A stretch of DNA of 64,000 nucleotides from Tiliqua scincoides (Eukaryota; Chordata; Lepidosauria; Squamata; Scincidae), in the NCBI RefSeq assembly GCF_035046505.1, contig NC_089826.1, positions 82,284,254 through 82,348,253 of the forward strand, given 5' to 3'. Under the pieces are notes generated by a model. It saw only the letters and a program-made list of their open reading frames with translations, was not told where the DNA came from and ran no database searches. Numbering within the stretch: the stretch's first letter is position 1; the number at the start of each line of letters is the position of its first letter. Positions 28,741 to 39,906 of the stretch are shown in pieces. A program made the position numbers and the translations under genes.

Positions 28741-28820
28741 TTCTAGGTGATTATTTGACCATTGTCTGAAGTCCCAGAGAATCTTTACTTGGTTATTCTA
28801 AGTAATTTTGTCATCATCAT

Positions 28821-28965
28821 AAGACTAGCCCTGGTGGATCAGGTCAAAGGCACATCCAGTCCAGCTTCCTGTATATCACGGTGGCCCACCAAATGCCCCA
28901 GGGAGCCCACAAGACAGCAAGAGACCTGCATCCTGGTGCCCTCCCTTGCATCTGGCATTCTGAGA
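28821..28965 (-). mobile_element. CR1/L3-like LINE 3' untranslated end
   Basis: GTGGATCAGGTCAAAGGCAC, TCCAGCTTCCTGTATATCAC and GTGGCCCACCAAATGCCCC, then AGACCTGCATCCTGGTGCC. Same order as at 33.2-33.4 kb. Confidence 0.8.
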
Positions 28966-29056
28966 CTATCATCACTATTGCTATTATTATTAGGATTGTT
29001 TATATATTGCTTATCAACAAAAGGTAGTTCATGAAGCAGTTTACATAGTAAGATAA

Positions 29057-29235
29057 GGGCCCAATCCTATCCAATTTTCCATTGCCAGTGCAGCTGTGCC
29101 ATTGGGGCATGCATTGCACCCTCTGGTAGAGGGTCAGTCACAGAGGCCTCCTCAAGATAAGGGAACATTTGTTCCCTTACCTTGGGGCTGTGTTACGGCA
29201 GCACCGGTGATGGAAAGTTGGATCAAATTGGGCCC
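29057..29235 (+). mobile_element. GGGC-type MITE, 179 bp
   Basis: GGGCCCAATCCTATCCAA at the left and TTGGATCAAATTGGGCCC at the right, TSD TAA at 29054-29056 and 29236-29238. Confidence 0.87.
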
Positions 29236-29270
29236 TAAGTCAATTAGTATTATCTTGAGGAATATATATA

Positions 29271-29703
29271 GTGGACCTGCCTTATCTGCAGGTCGGGCAT
29301 CCACAGATGTCACTATCTGCGGGTACCGCAGGTGTGGGAGTTCCCTTTGAAAGTTTTAAAAAGTAAAAATGAGTAAGAAACTAGGCTTCCCTACCACTGT
29401 GCTGCAAAATTGCACCATTTGCAGGGCTTCAGATCTGCATTCTGAGCTTCTATAAGCCATATCCGAGATGAACGATGCATTCTGGGAAAAGCCAAGACCT
29501 GGACGCGGTTTAGGGAAGCTCAGAAGATGGGCGGCTTTGAAGCCCTGCAAATGGCAGAATTTTACAGTGTGATGGTAGGAAAGGCTATTTTATTTTATTT
29601 TTTTACTTTTTAAAATGGTTTTCAAAGGAACTCCAGTATCTGCTGATATCAATATCTGTGGGAGGGGGTGTGGAACCAACCTCACAGACACCAAAGGACT
29701 ACT
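29271..29703. mobile_element. Mariner/Tigger-like MITE
   Basis: Starts AGTGGACCTGCCTTATCTGC after TA and ends GGACTACTA before TA. The two arms are long inverted repeats (CTTTGAAAGTTTTAAAAAGTAAAA against TTTTTACTTTTTAAAATGG region). 'Atccgcagat'-like phrases near the ends are typical of TcMar-Tigger derivatives. Confidence 0.6.
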
Positions 29704-29709
29704 ATAGAA

Positions 29710-30660
29710 TGAACTGGAAACTGAACATCACTTTGCTGAAAAGGTAACGTATTGTACACCAAAGACATCTTTCCTATCGTCAAGAGCAAGAAGTCAAAGT
29801 TATTACCTTTCTAAAGTGTTCCATAGAAGTTTAACAGCATCCATTATCAAGATATATGGAATCAAGATATAATTCCATGTTGTTTTCGATTGGGTATTGC
29901 CACAAGCCAAATGGGTTAGCTTTGAGTTTATAGGATTTTGTGTTTCGTAAACTGGGGATTTTCTTATTTAACATTCCCGACAAACCGTTATTGAATAAAC
30001 ATCAGTTTCTCTTCCTAATTCAAACTTCATTTAGGTACTGCAAATTGAAAAGGTAAGTAGTGCTGTGAATTGCCGAAATATTTGCACAATAGATAGCCAA
30101 GCAGAGAGGTCTGCTTTTTGCTGCACAGAGTAAACATGAATCTAATTAAATTGGTTCTGTTTTCATAAAAAAAAAAATAGAAAGATGTAGCCTCATTTTG
30201 GTTTCTAAGGAACCTGAGCACAGCCCACACACTGTAAATTTAGGGTCATTAGCACGGCTTTACTGCTAAAAGGGCCATAGCTAGGAGGAAAATGATATAT
30301 TCTTTCCCTGCACTTAAAAGCTCATCACATAAAAATCTTTATTAGAAGCAGGTTAGTGTTTTTCTAGTTGCCTTTTTGTGCCATTATATTTCATATTTTA
30401 CAGCATATTTAAAATTTTACATCCTCAGGATGCAACTGAGCTTACACAATTGCTCAGAAAACCTGACTTTTGGCCAGTGTTTCCTACATCGGGGGAATTC
30501 ATTTGTATGCAGTGTGAGAGTGTAACTGGCATTTCCTCTGAAGTGGAGACCTCTGAAACGCAAGATTCCAACAGAAGGAGCTGGTTGGCATGCTGTAAAT
30601 ATTTCTGTCTCTCTAGTATGCATGTACCCATATACATATATGATATGCTGGTGGCCTCCA
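29710..30660. other. No recognisable gene or element
   Basis: Mostly AT-rich single-copy-looking DNA. Confidence 0.4.
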
Positions 30661-30663
30661 AAC

Positions 30664-31120
30664 CTGTGGCACCACTAGGGTTTGTGACATCTAGTGTGGA
30701 AGGGAGGGGCAAAATGGGGTTGGGGAGGGCAGCACTGGCTAGAGAAGTCTCCAGCAACCAGGTCTACTGGGCTTCCGAGTGTGGAACCCAGGTCTACCCC
30801 ATGAGTAGATCTGGCCTCCCCTTCAGAGTCAGCTTTCCTTTTTGTTCATAGGGACAGGTTCTACCCACCTGGGGGACAAAGTGAGGTTCCCCCTCTCTAC
30901 AGATATGGCAGCCATATCCATAGCTAAGGTCCCTTTCCTTGCCATCACTGAGGAACCTCTGGAGCCCAGATCTACCAGGCTTTCCAATGTGGAGTCCAGG
31001 TCTACCTACCTAGCCTCCCAATCAGCCAGGCCTCCATCTTTTGCTCTCCATGAGGTCAACTAAAATCCCAGAAAATTTCTGGCTCCCCTCCTTTGGTGTC
31101 ACACTCCTGACTGTCACCCA
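30664..31120. mobile_element. Degraded relative of the CAGTGGCGTCACTAGGG hAT
   Basis: GTGGCACCACTAGGGTTTGTGACATC is the left end seen at 41648. Downstream CCAGGTCTAC occurs three times. The right end is not certain. Confidence 0.4.
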
Positions 31121-32286
31121 GTGTAATCTACACCCCCTACTGACAGCACTACTCCAAACCGCTTGCCACTTGCATGAAACTGAGGCCTGGCTGCATGGTG
31201 TGTTGCCTTTTGTGATAGCCATCATACTGTGTACTGCTGGAACTCTAATTCTGGCAGTTCAAGGACGCATTAGAATTAGGCTGCGAGTCATTATACTAGC
31301 ACAGCCATGCAGCTGGGTCATGCAAAATGGAAAGCTAAAACTCCTTCTAGGTTTTGGTACAACATCAGAAATAACAGAAGGTAGGATAGAGGCCAAATTG
31401 ATGATCTTAAGGGTGAAACCAGATTAGGAATGCACATGGGATTCACAACCTGTAAAGTAAGTAGTTTCTTCAATGTAGCAGGAAGAAAAAAGAGTTTTAA
31501 TGGAAGCTGTTCTAATAAAATGTGCTACAAACCACTTTTGGTGGTTAGCCAATATTGTTATGGATCTCAGGCTCTCAGTGTTTGCTTCTGTATTCCTGTA
31601 AGAACTTCACTGTTGAAAGTAGTTCTTCCCTAAATACTACAAGTTTCCAGTGGTCTCTCGCAGACTAGATTTTGTGGGACTATGCTTTGTAGTAGTTAGT
31701 GAAAGGGAAGGACAAAGAGGTATCTTTTGACAGTGCCTGTTTATAGCCACCACGTTTTCATTGCCAAATTATAAGAAATATACAAATCATGGGGATATAA
31801 CAAAGGGTAGCATTTCTCAAACTGATGATACCCAGCTCTGTCTCAATCTCAAACTGTCGTGACCCAATTTCCTGTGGTCCCACAGATCCTGCAGCAAAAA
31901 CACAGGTGATAGAAAAATCAGATAATTGCCTCAACCCCTGAGGCTACTCAAAAATTAGATAGCTGCAAACTGCCCTGCATAGAACTGAGCTCCTGCAGTT
32001 TGCAAGCTTGTGTAAATATAGGGAAATAAATGTTTGAGCGTCTTTTTTCTGTGGTGTTTTCCCCCTCCCCCCCAAGTCTGTCAATGTCAGGTAGTGGGGG
32101 CATGTGAAGGCTGGATCACATAAATAACCCCCTCAAGCCTTGAGGCTATTCATTAGGGATGCCTCATTATGAGAAATGGATCAAGGTTTCTTCGCAAATG
32201 AATGAATGAATTGCATGTAAATAAATAAAAATATTATTTCTTTCTAGTTCAATTTTTTTTTTAAGTCTCATAAAACTAAGGGCTCC
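31121..32286. other. No gene recognised
   Basis: Unassigned. GCATTTCTCAAACTG at 31,810 and TTTGGGAACCACTG at 32,686-32,699 could be the ends of an older hAT enclosing 32295-32650, but no TSD supports this. Confidence 0.35.
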
Positions 32287-32294
32287 CAATAGAG

Positions 32295-32650
32295 CAGTGG
32301 GTTTCCAACCTTTAGAAGCTTGCGAACCACTGAGGCAAAAATCAAAATTGTCATGGACCACATTCAGCTGCAGGTGGTCTGGTCTCCACCCTTTCTGGTG
32401 GTCCATCTCCCAAGCACTCCCCACGGACTGTCAGAAAAGTCAGAGAATGGACCACTCACAGCCTCAGATTACACTTCAGTGGCAGTAGACATTCCGTTCT
32501 CTACCCTCTTTAGTGGTCCATAGGAGATTCATTGCTTGGCAAAACACTGGAAGTTATCGAAGGTGATTCCCCTCCCCCCCACCTCGTGGACCACTTCTCA
32601 GGGTCTTATGGACCACCTGTGGTCCATGGACCACAGGTTGGAAACCAGTG
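32295..32650. mobile_element. hAT-type element, CAGTGGGTTTCCAACC family
   Basis: Ends CAGTGGGTTTCCAACC and GGTTGGAAACCAGTG, TSD CAATAGAG (32287-32294) and CAATATAG (32651-32658). The interior repeats GGACCAC/GTGGTCC many times, so it folds on itself. Confidence 0.85.
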
Positions 32651-32699
32651 CAATATAGTGTCAAGTGGGTCCTGGTGATACAAAGTTTGGGAACCACTG

Positions 32700-33205
32700 C
32701 CATAGAGAATTGGAATAATTATTTTACCATGCTAAAGGAACGGCTTATGCTTTATGCACAGTCATGTTTAATGGGAATTGAAGAGCAAAAAGATCAGTTG
32801 ACATGAGTAACCATTCTTAAACTAGCAAGAATTCTAAGCACCAGGGAATAGAACTAAGTTACAAAATGACCATTTTGCTACTTTTGCATGCTTTAACATG
32901 TAATCATGCCACAAATTCTAGCACTGTGACAGCGATGGCGCGCCTTATAATTTGGTGTTTCTATTCCTTAATCATAGGCAAGCTGAGATTTCACAATGCT
33001 GGGTGATGGGCCGGATTGCGCTACTTGAACTAGAAACTGGCAGGTCAGGGCTGCATGCCTGCCTTCCCTATGGGCACATCTCTGCAAGGGATTTGTATAA
33101 AGTTATAAGAAAGTCAGGGTTGTCAGTTTTAAACAGGGCATTTCTTTTTTTTGCTTCAGTTGCCTGACTGAAACAGACAAATAATGTGTGAGCTGCTGAA
33201 TTCTG
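32700..33205. other. No recognisable gene or element
   Basis: Non-coding, unassigned. Confidence 0.4.
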
Positions 33206-33907
33206 AAGAAGAAACATAGGAACATAAAAACATAAGAACATTCCCACTGGATCAGGCCATAGGCCCATCTAGTCCAGCTTCCTGTATCTCACAGTGGCTC
33301 ACTAAATGATGACCAAATGTGTGATCCCCAGGGAGCACACCTGACAAGAGACCTGCATCCTGGTACCCTCCCTTGCATCTGACAGCCCATTTCTAAAATC
33401 AGGAGGTTGCACATACACATCATGGCTTGTAACCCGCAATGAATTTTTGCTCCAGAAACTTGTCCAATTCCCTTTTAATGGCATCCAGGCCAGATGCTGT
33501 CACCACATCCTGTGGCAAGGAGTTCCACAGACCAACCACACACTGAGTAAAGAAATATTTTCTTTTGTCTGTTCTAACTTTCCCAACACTCAATTTTAGT
33601 GGATGTCCCCTGGTTCTGGTATTATGTGAGAGTGTAAAGAGCATCTCCCTATCCACTCTGTCCATCCCCTGCATAATTTTGTATGTCTCAATCACGTCCC
33701 CCCTCAGGCGCCTCTTTTCTAGGCTGAAGAGGCCCAAACACCATAGCCTTTCCTCATAAGGAAGGTGCCCCAGCCCCGTAATCATCTTAGTCGCTCTCTT
33801 TTGCACCTTTTCCATTTCCACTATATCTTTTTTGTGATGTGGCGACCAGAACTGGACACAATACTCCAGGTGTGGCCTTACCATAGATGCATTGTATAGG
33901 GCTACAG
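33206..33907 (-). mobile_element. CR1/L3-like LINE, 3' part
   Basis: About 700 bases: a TAAGAACAT tail on the left, the conserved 3' untranslated block (GGATCAGGCCATAGGCCCATC, TCTCACAGTGG), then the C-terminal reverse transcriptase coding region. It is cut on its 5' side by the hAT of 33908-34215. Confidence 0.87.
33420..33903 (-). CDS. CR1-type reverse transcriptase C-terminus (fragment)
   Basis: About 160 residues ending ...LDKFLEQKFIAGYKP. The block MVRPHLEYCVQFWSPHHKKD followed by VQKRATKMI, FSLEKRRLRGD, TRTRGHPLKL and FFTQCVVGLWNSLPQDVV is the standard tail of CR1-family ORF2, downstream of the catalytic core. The frame is open here, but everything upstream, including the FADD box, is missing. 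The first residues of the raw open frame come from the neighbouring hAT and are not LINE-derived. Confidence 0.85.
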
Positions 33908-34215
33908 CAGGGGTCTTCAAACTTTTTGGCCAGAGGGTCATATCAAATATCTGGCATGGTGTGGAGGTCCAGAAAAAAATTTAAATATAAAATTTAAATA
34001 AGAGATGGAACATAGATGAGTGAATAAATGAATGGGTTCATTTATTCAACCTCTCTGGCCCTCAGAACACCCTCCAGACACAATCAGATCACAGTTCTGG
34101 TCATGTTCAGTTGAGTGGGCCAGAGGCTTTCAGGGAACAAGAGGTTGGCTGCAAGTCGGAAAGAGGCTTGCTGCGGGCCGCATCTGGCTCCCGGGCCGGG
34201 GTTTGGAGACCCCTG
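33908..34215. mobile_element. hAT-type element inserted beside/into the CR1-like LINE
   Basis: Starts CAGGGGTCTTCAAAC, ends GTTTGGAGACCCCTG, perfect 8-bp TSD GGCTACAG at 33900-33907 and 34216-34223. Because the left TSD is LINE coding sequence, the hAT landed in the LINE. Confidence 0.92.
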
Positions 34216-34223
34216 GGCTACAG

Positions 34224-34858
34224 TATAATCATGCACTATGCCTGCACAGATCTACACTACAAACTTTGGTTGGTTTCATGCTAGGGATGTTGCTGCATTC
34301 TTTTGGGGTGCTCATAATGTCGGAATCCTCTGATCAAGTGTACACAAATAGGACTGAGCTGAACATGACTCTATGTGTTGCCTGCTGAGAACAGGAGAGC
34401 AGGGCTGACTTCAGCTCAATGCTACAAGCTGCTGCTAAGTCCCCCTTTCCCAAAACACACCTTACCTTGGAGTAGGGGCAAGGGGAGCTGTTGCTGGCTT
34501 CCAAAGCTAGCATGAAATCTCTGAGCAGAGGGAGGTTCCTGCTGCAGAAAAGGCCCACAAAGGTCTCTGTAGCAAGAGATGGCTTGCAAGGGCCTGGAGG
34601 TCAATTCCCACTTCAGAGAGTGTCCCTGCAGAGATGGTGGCCACACAAACTTTGCAGGCAGTTCTGCAAGTGGATGCATTAACCATTCACAAAGTAGTGA
34701 GGATGTATGTACAATTCATTTCAGGTTGAAGGGAAGGATGATCATGCATCCCTACTGAATACCCATTTTAACTGTAATGACTGCCCCCAATTCTGAAAAC
34801 TTTACTTTGATCAAGAAATTGACAACTCCCTATTACAGTTCCTGAGCCCCTCACACAG
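34224..34858. other. No recognisable gene or element
   Basis: Non-coding. I could not follow the CR1 coding frame past the hAT. Confidence 0.4.
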
Positions 34859-34859
34859 A

Positions 34860-34907
34860 CAGGGCCAGCTTTAAGCCAATCAGACCAACTGTTCCTGGTT
34901 GGGCCCC
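34860..34907. mobile_element. Left piece of a CAGGGCCAGC-type hAT
   Basis: CAGGGCCAGCTTTAAGCCAATC resembles the ends of 4980-5328 and 62438. An LTR begins immediately after it. The matching right end is uncertain, possibly CTAAGGCCCTG near 35,443. Confidence 0.45.
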
Positions 34908-35423
34908 TGTTCTGCCAAATCCCAATCCACTGGGCCTTGTGCCCACTTACAGCTGATTAGTTTCCCTTGTGGAACTCACCAGTGCAGCAAGCAAAAGTCA
35001 GAGTCCAGTTCCAGTCCACAGATTCCAAGTAAACCAGTCCAATCAATGAGAGCTGCCAAATCAGAGTCCAGAGCCAATAAGCCAAGTTACAGTCCAAGGT
35101 CAGGTTGCAGGTAAATCAGTCAGGGTATCCAAATCAAAGTCCAAAGTCAATATGCCAAGTCCCAGTCCAAGGTCAGATTCCACAGTCCATAAGCCAAGTC
35201 AGTCTCCTACCTCCAACCTGCACTCCTCCTACAACCCACACCCACTAGTTCCTCCAGGTGCTATTTATATGCTCCCAGGTTCACTTTAGCCTCTAGTGGC
35301 TGCAGCTGTGCAGCACACCTCCAGCTACCTCCTCCAGGCTTTAACCCTGCATTTACTTAGGGCAAGAGGCACTGTGGACACCATACTCTACCTCCTCACC
35401 AGATCTTCCGCTATTCCACTACA
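34908..35423 (-). mobile_element. LTR fossil, same family as 59736-60298
   Basis: Framed by TG...CA and by a 5-bp target duplication GCCCC (34903-34907 and 35424-35428). A TATA-like CATATAAATAG box (minus strand) lies near 35,265, followed by ACTTGGCTTA/ACTTTGGACTTTGA-type direct repeats. It is shorter in the middle than its relative. No coding region; it is a broken solo-type copy. Confidence 0.65.
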
Positions 35424-35441
35424 GCCCCTCATCTAAGGCCC

Positions 35442-35690
35442 TGTCCTGTCAAATTCCCCTTTCAGTCTTGTGAAACTGTATGCCCGCTGTAGCCTCATCA
35501 ACTTCCCACATCCAAAAGATAGCCAACCCTAGTTATATGCAGAATACTGCTGAACCCCACCACCAGGGTAGCTCACCTGTTCAAACTGCAGAGGTCCTCC
35601 TTCCTCTCTGCTCCGGTCAACAGCTTCTTCCGCTGCAGCAGCAAAACCTAACTCTCAGCAGCCACTGGACTAAGTAGCTACACACCAATC
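35442..35690 (-). mobile_element. Second, partial LTR piece of the same family
   Basis: Begins TGTCCTGTCAAATTCCCC, like the other LTR end, and contains CCAGGGTAGCTCACCTG, which matches the inverse of about 60,150-60,200. Its far end is not defined. It may be an independent insertion or the other end of the same old element. Confidence 0.45.
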
Positions 35691-35929
35691 ATCTAAAGTC
35701 ATCCAACCTGTCTCCTTCTACTCCCTCACTCTCTGAGGATGATTGTTCCATCTTTGTCCTCAAGCTTCTCATTATCCCTACTAAGTTACAGCTGTAAGCC
35801 ATGCTCATTGCAAGCCAAATTTTTTGTTTTAACCCTATACTGTCAACACAAGTGCCACTGATGACACTATCTCCTTGGGGAGAATCTTCTACAATTCCAC
35901 TACCCTCCCCCCCATGCTAGGGTAATTTA

Positions 35930-36132
35930 GGGGCACAATCCTAACCCCTTATGTCAGTGCTTTCCAGCACTGGCAAAGCAGTGCTAATGGAACATGTGCT
36001 GCAACCTGCAGTTGGGTGTCGCTCACAGAGGCCTCCTCAAAGTAGGGGAATGTTGGTTCCCATTACCTCAGAGCTGCACTGCCTTTATGTCAGTGCTGGA
36101 AAGCACTGACATAAGGGGTTAGGATTGTACCC
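35930..36132 (+). mobile_element. GGGC-type MITE, 203 bp
   Basis: Starts GGGGCACAATCCTAACCCC and ends GGGGTTAGGATTGTACCC. TSD TTA at 35927-35929 and 36133-36135. The arms TTATGTCAGTGCTTTCCAGC and GTGCTGGAAAGCACTGACATAA are long and nearly exact. Confidence 0.88.
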
Positions 36133-36293
36133 TTAGTCTTATATGCAGTTTATATTAAAATGTGCTTAGATCCATCTGGTCAATTAACTCACATGCACTT
36201 TTTAAGCACACATTTTGATTGCTTTCCATTCTATCATAAAGAAAGAAAATCTAAAATAAATTTTATTTATATCTCTAAGATTCTACAGACTAT

Positions 36294-36383
36294 GGCTGCA
36301 ATCCTAACCACACTTTCCTGAGAGTAAGCCCCACTGAACAGAATAGGACTTACTTCTGAGTAGACCTGGTTAGGATTGTGCCC
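36294..36383 (-). mobile_element. 90-bp GGGC-type MITE
   Basis: GGCTGCAATCCTAACC at the left, GGTTAGGATTGTGCCC at the right, TSD TAT at 36291-36293 and 36384-36386. Confidence 0.8.
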
Positions 36384-37067
36384 TATGACTGTGAACCTGG
36401 GGCCCTGCAAAAAGTTGTTTTTAGTTGGGTCCCACAGCTCCTAAGGGTGGACCTGTGCACAGATGCACAATTCCCAGGGTACACTGAAGAGATGAAATGG
36501 CTTTTAAACTGGGTTGAAGTCTGTCATGTAGTAGACATATGCTGCTGGTGGTTTTCAGAGAAGTATTGAAGAGGCTTCCTTATAGTCTCAGTGTGACTTG
36601 TGAAGAGAAGAGGAAAATCTGAAACTTTTCTTGAGCAGATGCTGCAGTCGTTAGTTTCTGAGTTTACTTGTTCTTGAATAAGAACAAGTAACAATTTTGT
36701 TATTATTTATTCCACTTATATCCTGCTCTCCCTACAGGAAACTCAGAGAAGCGAGATACAGGAGAGAGCCAGGAAATTACAGACCTGTCATCCTGACACT
36801 TCCAGATAAGATAGAAGAAAGCTTCATTAAGTCTACAACTGATAAAAGCATGTTGAGGAGCAAGCCTTGTGTCTCTAAGCCCTGCGTGACCAAAACGTTC
36901 TACACAACCAAAGAGAGTTTCTACTCCTGTATAGACACTGAAGCAGGATATGAATGAATGCATGGAGGGGACAGAAACACAACTGTTACACTATAGAATC
37001 ACAATTTTATGAGTGCCGCCACCCAGGGAGGTGGGAGGGGCAGTGGTAAGGAATAGGGCCTCCTTTG
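36384..37067. other. No recognisable gene or element
   Basis: 36,700-36,960 is open in frames on both strands for 86 codons, without any family resemblance. Probably chance. Confidence 0.35.
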
Positions 37068-37125
37068 TAAGAACATAAGAAGAGCCCCACTAGACCAGAC
37101 GAAAGGCCCATATAGTCCAGCTTCC
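37068..37125 (-). mobile_element. CR1/L3-like LINE tail fragment
   Basis: TAAGAACATAAGAAGAGCCCC then AAGGCCCATATAGTCCAGC: only the last 55-60 bases of the LINE. Confidence 0.7.
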
Positions 37126-37722
37126 ATATTGGTTGTGCTGCATTGGCGGGAAGGAAAGGATAGGATTGGGCTGTTAATCTCTGATTCAGTCCTAATCAAA
37201 ACCAAGATTTCATTAACCAATAATCAATGTCAAAATCTCAAATCCATAGCAGTAGTGATGTGTACCAACTACCAAAGGAAGACCAACTACAGAAGCACAA
37301 CCAAGCTTGTGTTGAATCAGTAATGTATGTTGCTTACACTTAAAAAAAATGGTGGGTTTCTCTTTCAAAATATATGGAGGTTGGGAAGAACTGGGCATTG
37401 TAATGAGAAAAACGATGATTTATACAGAACTGTGTTTCTGTGTATAAATGTGCTTATATACATAAGTTTATAACTGGTGCCATACATACATTTTGTTCTT
37501 TGGTATACAAATGCAGAACACCATGTAAAGCTGTAAAAATGTAAAGTGGTAATACATCCATATTTCCATAACACAAGCTGGCAGGCCAGGACTTGTCATG
37601 CTAATGGGTGTCCTGTCAAACCAATGCCAAACAGTTCAATGTTAAAAATGCTCAGTGCTGTCAAAGAATAAAATACACTGAGAAGATAGAAATGACTCTG
37701 AAGTAAGAAAACTGCCTGTTCT
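37126..37722. other. No recognisable gene or element
   Basis: AT-rich non-coding sequence. Confidence 0.4.
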
Positions 37723-38051
37723 CAGTAATTTTCAATGTGTTTTCTTCTCAGGGCACACTGACCTCTGTGGTCTTTTCTATGGTCTTCACATCATGTCACT
37801 GCCTGGAAATTCTTCTGGGTTGTGCAGCTCTATTTCTAGGGCAACTGTAGTAACAAGTAACTATAGTAACTGCTGGGAGAACGAAGAGGAACAGACAATT
37901 TGTTACTACAAATAGATGCCCTAGAAACAGAGCCCAGGAACCCAGAAGAGTTTTTCAGCAATTTTCAACTGCAATGCTCCAAGGCACACATACGGACCTT
38001 TCATGGCACACCAACGTATGGCAGCATGCTGGTTGAAAATCACTCATAGAC
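37723..38051. mobile_element. Fold-back hAT-type MITE, GCACACTG family
   Basis: Left end CAGTAATTTTCAATG, right end near GGTTGAAAATCACTC. Arms TATTTCTAGGGCAACTG (37,830) and ATGCCCTAGAAACAGAG (37,917) are inverted copies, as in 3210 and 7316. The TSD is not exact (CCTGTTCT and GGTGTTCT), so the right coordinate is approximate. Confidence 0.65.
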
Positions 38052-38131
38052 GGTGTTCTGCACTGAAATCTCAACAACTGTACATATGGTTTCAAGCAAG
38101 CAGCCTAGTTTACTTTGAATTGAGCAATTTA

Positions 38132-38665
38132 GGGCGCAATCCTAACTCACCCTTGGGCCAATGGAAGTCCCTTGTGCCGGCCCAGGAGGGTCGCAAACGT
38201 TCCATAAAGCACGTTTGCACCTCCTCTAGAGTCGGCTGGGCTGGCACAGGGATGCATGCCAGTCCAGGCGGGCTGAATTCAGCCTCTGTGCTGACTTGGG
38301 CAGGGAGCCTTGCATTGGCCAAGCTCGGCCGACGCAAGTGTCTGGGGTGGGCGGGGAGGAGGAAGAGAGGAGGTGGAAGGGAGGCATTCCAGGGCAGGGG
38401 AAGGGCAGGGAGGGCAGTTCTGGAAGTGGGCAGGTGGGGAGTAGGAGGCAGGGCTGGGACTGGCAGATATCCCGAATTCTAGTCCCTGTTCCTGAGCAGC
38501 ACAGAGCAGCTCCTGAGGAGACCCATTGGGGCTGCGGTGGCTTACCTTGGGTAAGAAGAAGAGTTTCTCCTTACCTCCGGCTGAGCCACTTTGGGCCCTA
38601 TCTTGCTCTGGATACAGTTCCGGCCTCCTGGCCTGCCTGTTCCAGTGCAAGATAGGAAAAGGCTG
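38132..38665 (+). mobile_element. Large GGGC-type element
   Basis: Starts GGGCGCAATCCTAACTC, contains CATAAAGCACGTTTGCACCT, a G-rich middle, and ends in GCCTGTTCCAGTGCAAG. TTA flanks both sides (38129-38131 and about 38666-38668). Non-coding. Sister of 39129-39696. Confidence 0.6.
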
Positions 38666-39128
38666 TTAGGCATTTTCATACTAGGATTATGGGAGATAAT
38701 TAAAAGTAAAGCTACCCTTTGGCAAATAGCTTCTGTTCTTAAATACTGTCAACGAAGACAGAGTCAAAACAACATTGGTTTGATTTTATAGATGTGGGTT
38801 TCTCCTATTTTTGATAAGGGCCAGAAGGCCGTGTGTTTCTGAGAAAAGCGCATTCGAACAGAAGCTTCTTAATAATAGCGATTATGGCTCTAGTACTTAT
38901 TGTAGCACCTTGTTTACATTGCACATTATGGAATATTGCCTGGAAAATGCCACCCTCAGTGGGCCAGGGCCGGCAATTGAAAATGTCAATTCTGTTCTGC
39001 CATTTCTGAACACCACTTTGCTTTTTCTTTCCTCCAATTTTCTACAGAGTGATTTCCTTTTGCTTGGTGGCATGGATGTTTGTAGAGCTAAACAAAAACA
39101 TTCCCCTCCAGCATAGCTAGCTAATAGT
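38666..39128. other. No recognisable gene or element
   Basis: Non-coding, unassigned. Confidence 0.4.
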
Positions 39129-39696
39129 GGGCGCAATCCTAACCAGCAGCTGTGCCGGTATAGGTGGCCCTGGAGGGTCGCAAATGTGCCATAAAGCACG
39201 TTTGCACCTGCTTAGGCGGGAGCTGTGTCGGCACATTCAGATGCACCGACGCGCGGACAGAGGCAAAAGGCTCTGCTGTAGCTCCCTCGCTGCCTCTTGT
39301 GTCGGCGCGAGTGCATCGACATAAGTGGCAAAGGTAGGTGTGGGGGTGTGGAGAGGGGGTGGGAGGGGGCGTTTCTGGGTGGGGGGAGGGCGGGCCTGGG
39401 GGCAGGTGTGTGGGGAGCCAGGGGCAGGAATGGGACCCGGCGGTTATGCCGGATCCCAACCCCCATCCCTGGGGCAAGTGGAGCAGCTTCAAGTCGCTCC
39501 GCTCTCCTCGAACTTGCGCCACCACCGTAGGTGGCGCAGGTCTGGGGAGACCCATAGGGGCGCGCAGCCCTTACCCACGGGTAAGGCGAAGAGCTTTGCC
39601 TTGCCCATGGCTGAGCCGCTGCTCACTGCAATCCTGCGTTGGATGCAGCGCAAGCCTCCTGGCTTGCCTGCTTCAGCACGGGTTAGGATTGCGTCC
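39129..39696 (+). mobile_element. Large GGGC-type element, 568 bp
   Basis: Ends GGGCGCAATCCTAACC and GGTTAGGATTGCGTCC are clear inverted repeats. Flanking triplets AGT and AGA differ by one base. CATAAAGCACGTTTGCACCT and a G-rich stretch (39,330-39,430) are shared with 38132. GC-rich and CpG-rich for this window, suggesting it is young or protected from methylation decay. Non-coding. Confidence 0.82.
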
Positions 39697-39906
39697 AGAG
39701 CTTCACACAGTTAGGAAGTAATAAAGGGGTTATTAAAGGTGTTGTGCTCTTGGAACACAATTGTGATTGGCCGAGCCTAAATCTATCCAGTCCCAATCTC
39801 TTCCATTTCCAGCAAGCCATCCACATACCTCTGGAAAGCGCATAAACTGGGCATGAAGGAACAGCTTCCCCTTGTTTGTCCCCTGCTAATGGGATTCAAA
39901 GATATA

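Noticed and set aside
30378-30851. 157-codon open frame
   Set aside because: No domain, signal peptide or neighbouring exon structure. It ends in a degraded transposon.
31808-32699. Outer hAT enclosing the 32295-32650 element
   Set aside because: GCATTTCTCAAACTG and TTTGGGAACCACTG look like hAT ends, but the flanking octamers do not match, so I did not list it as one element.
36703-36957. Two 86-codon frames open on opposite strands over the same bases
   Set aside because: No family resemblance and no splice context. Probably chance.
38003-38482. 159-codon open frame
   Set aside because: It runs through the G-rich middle of a GGGC-type transposon, where stop codons are rare because of composition.
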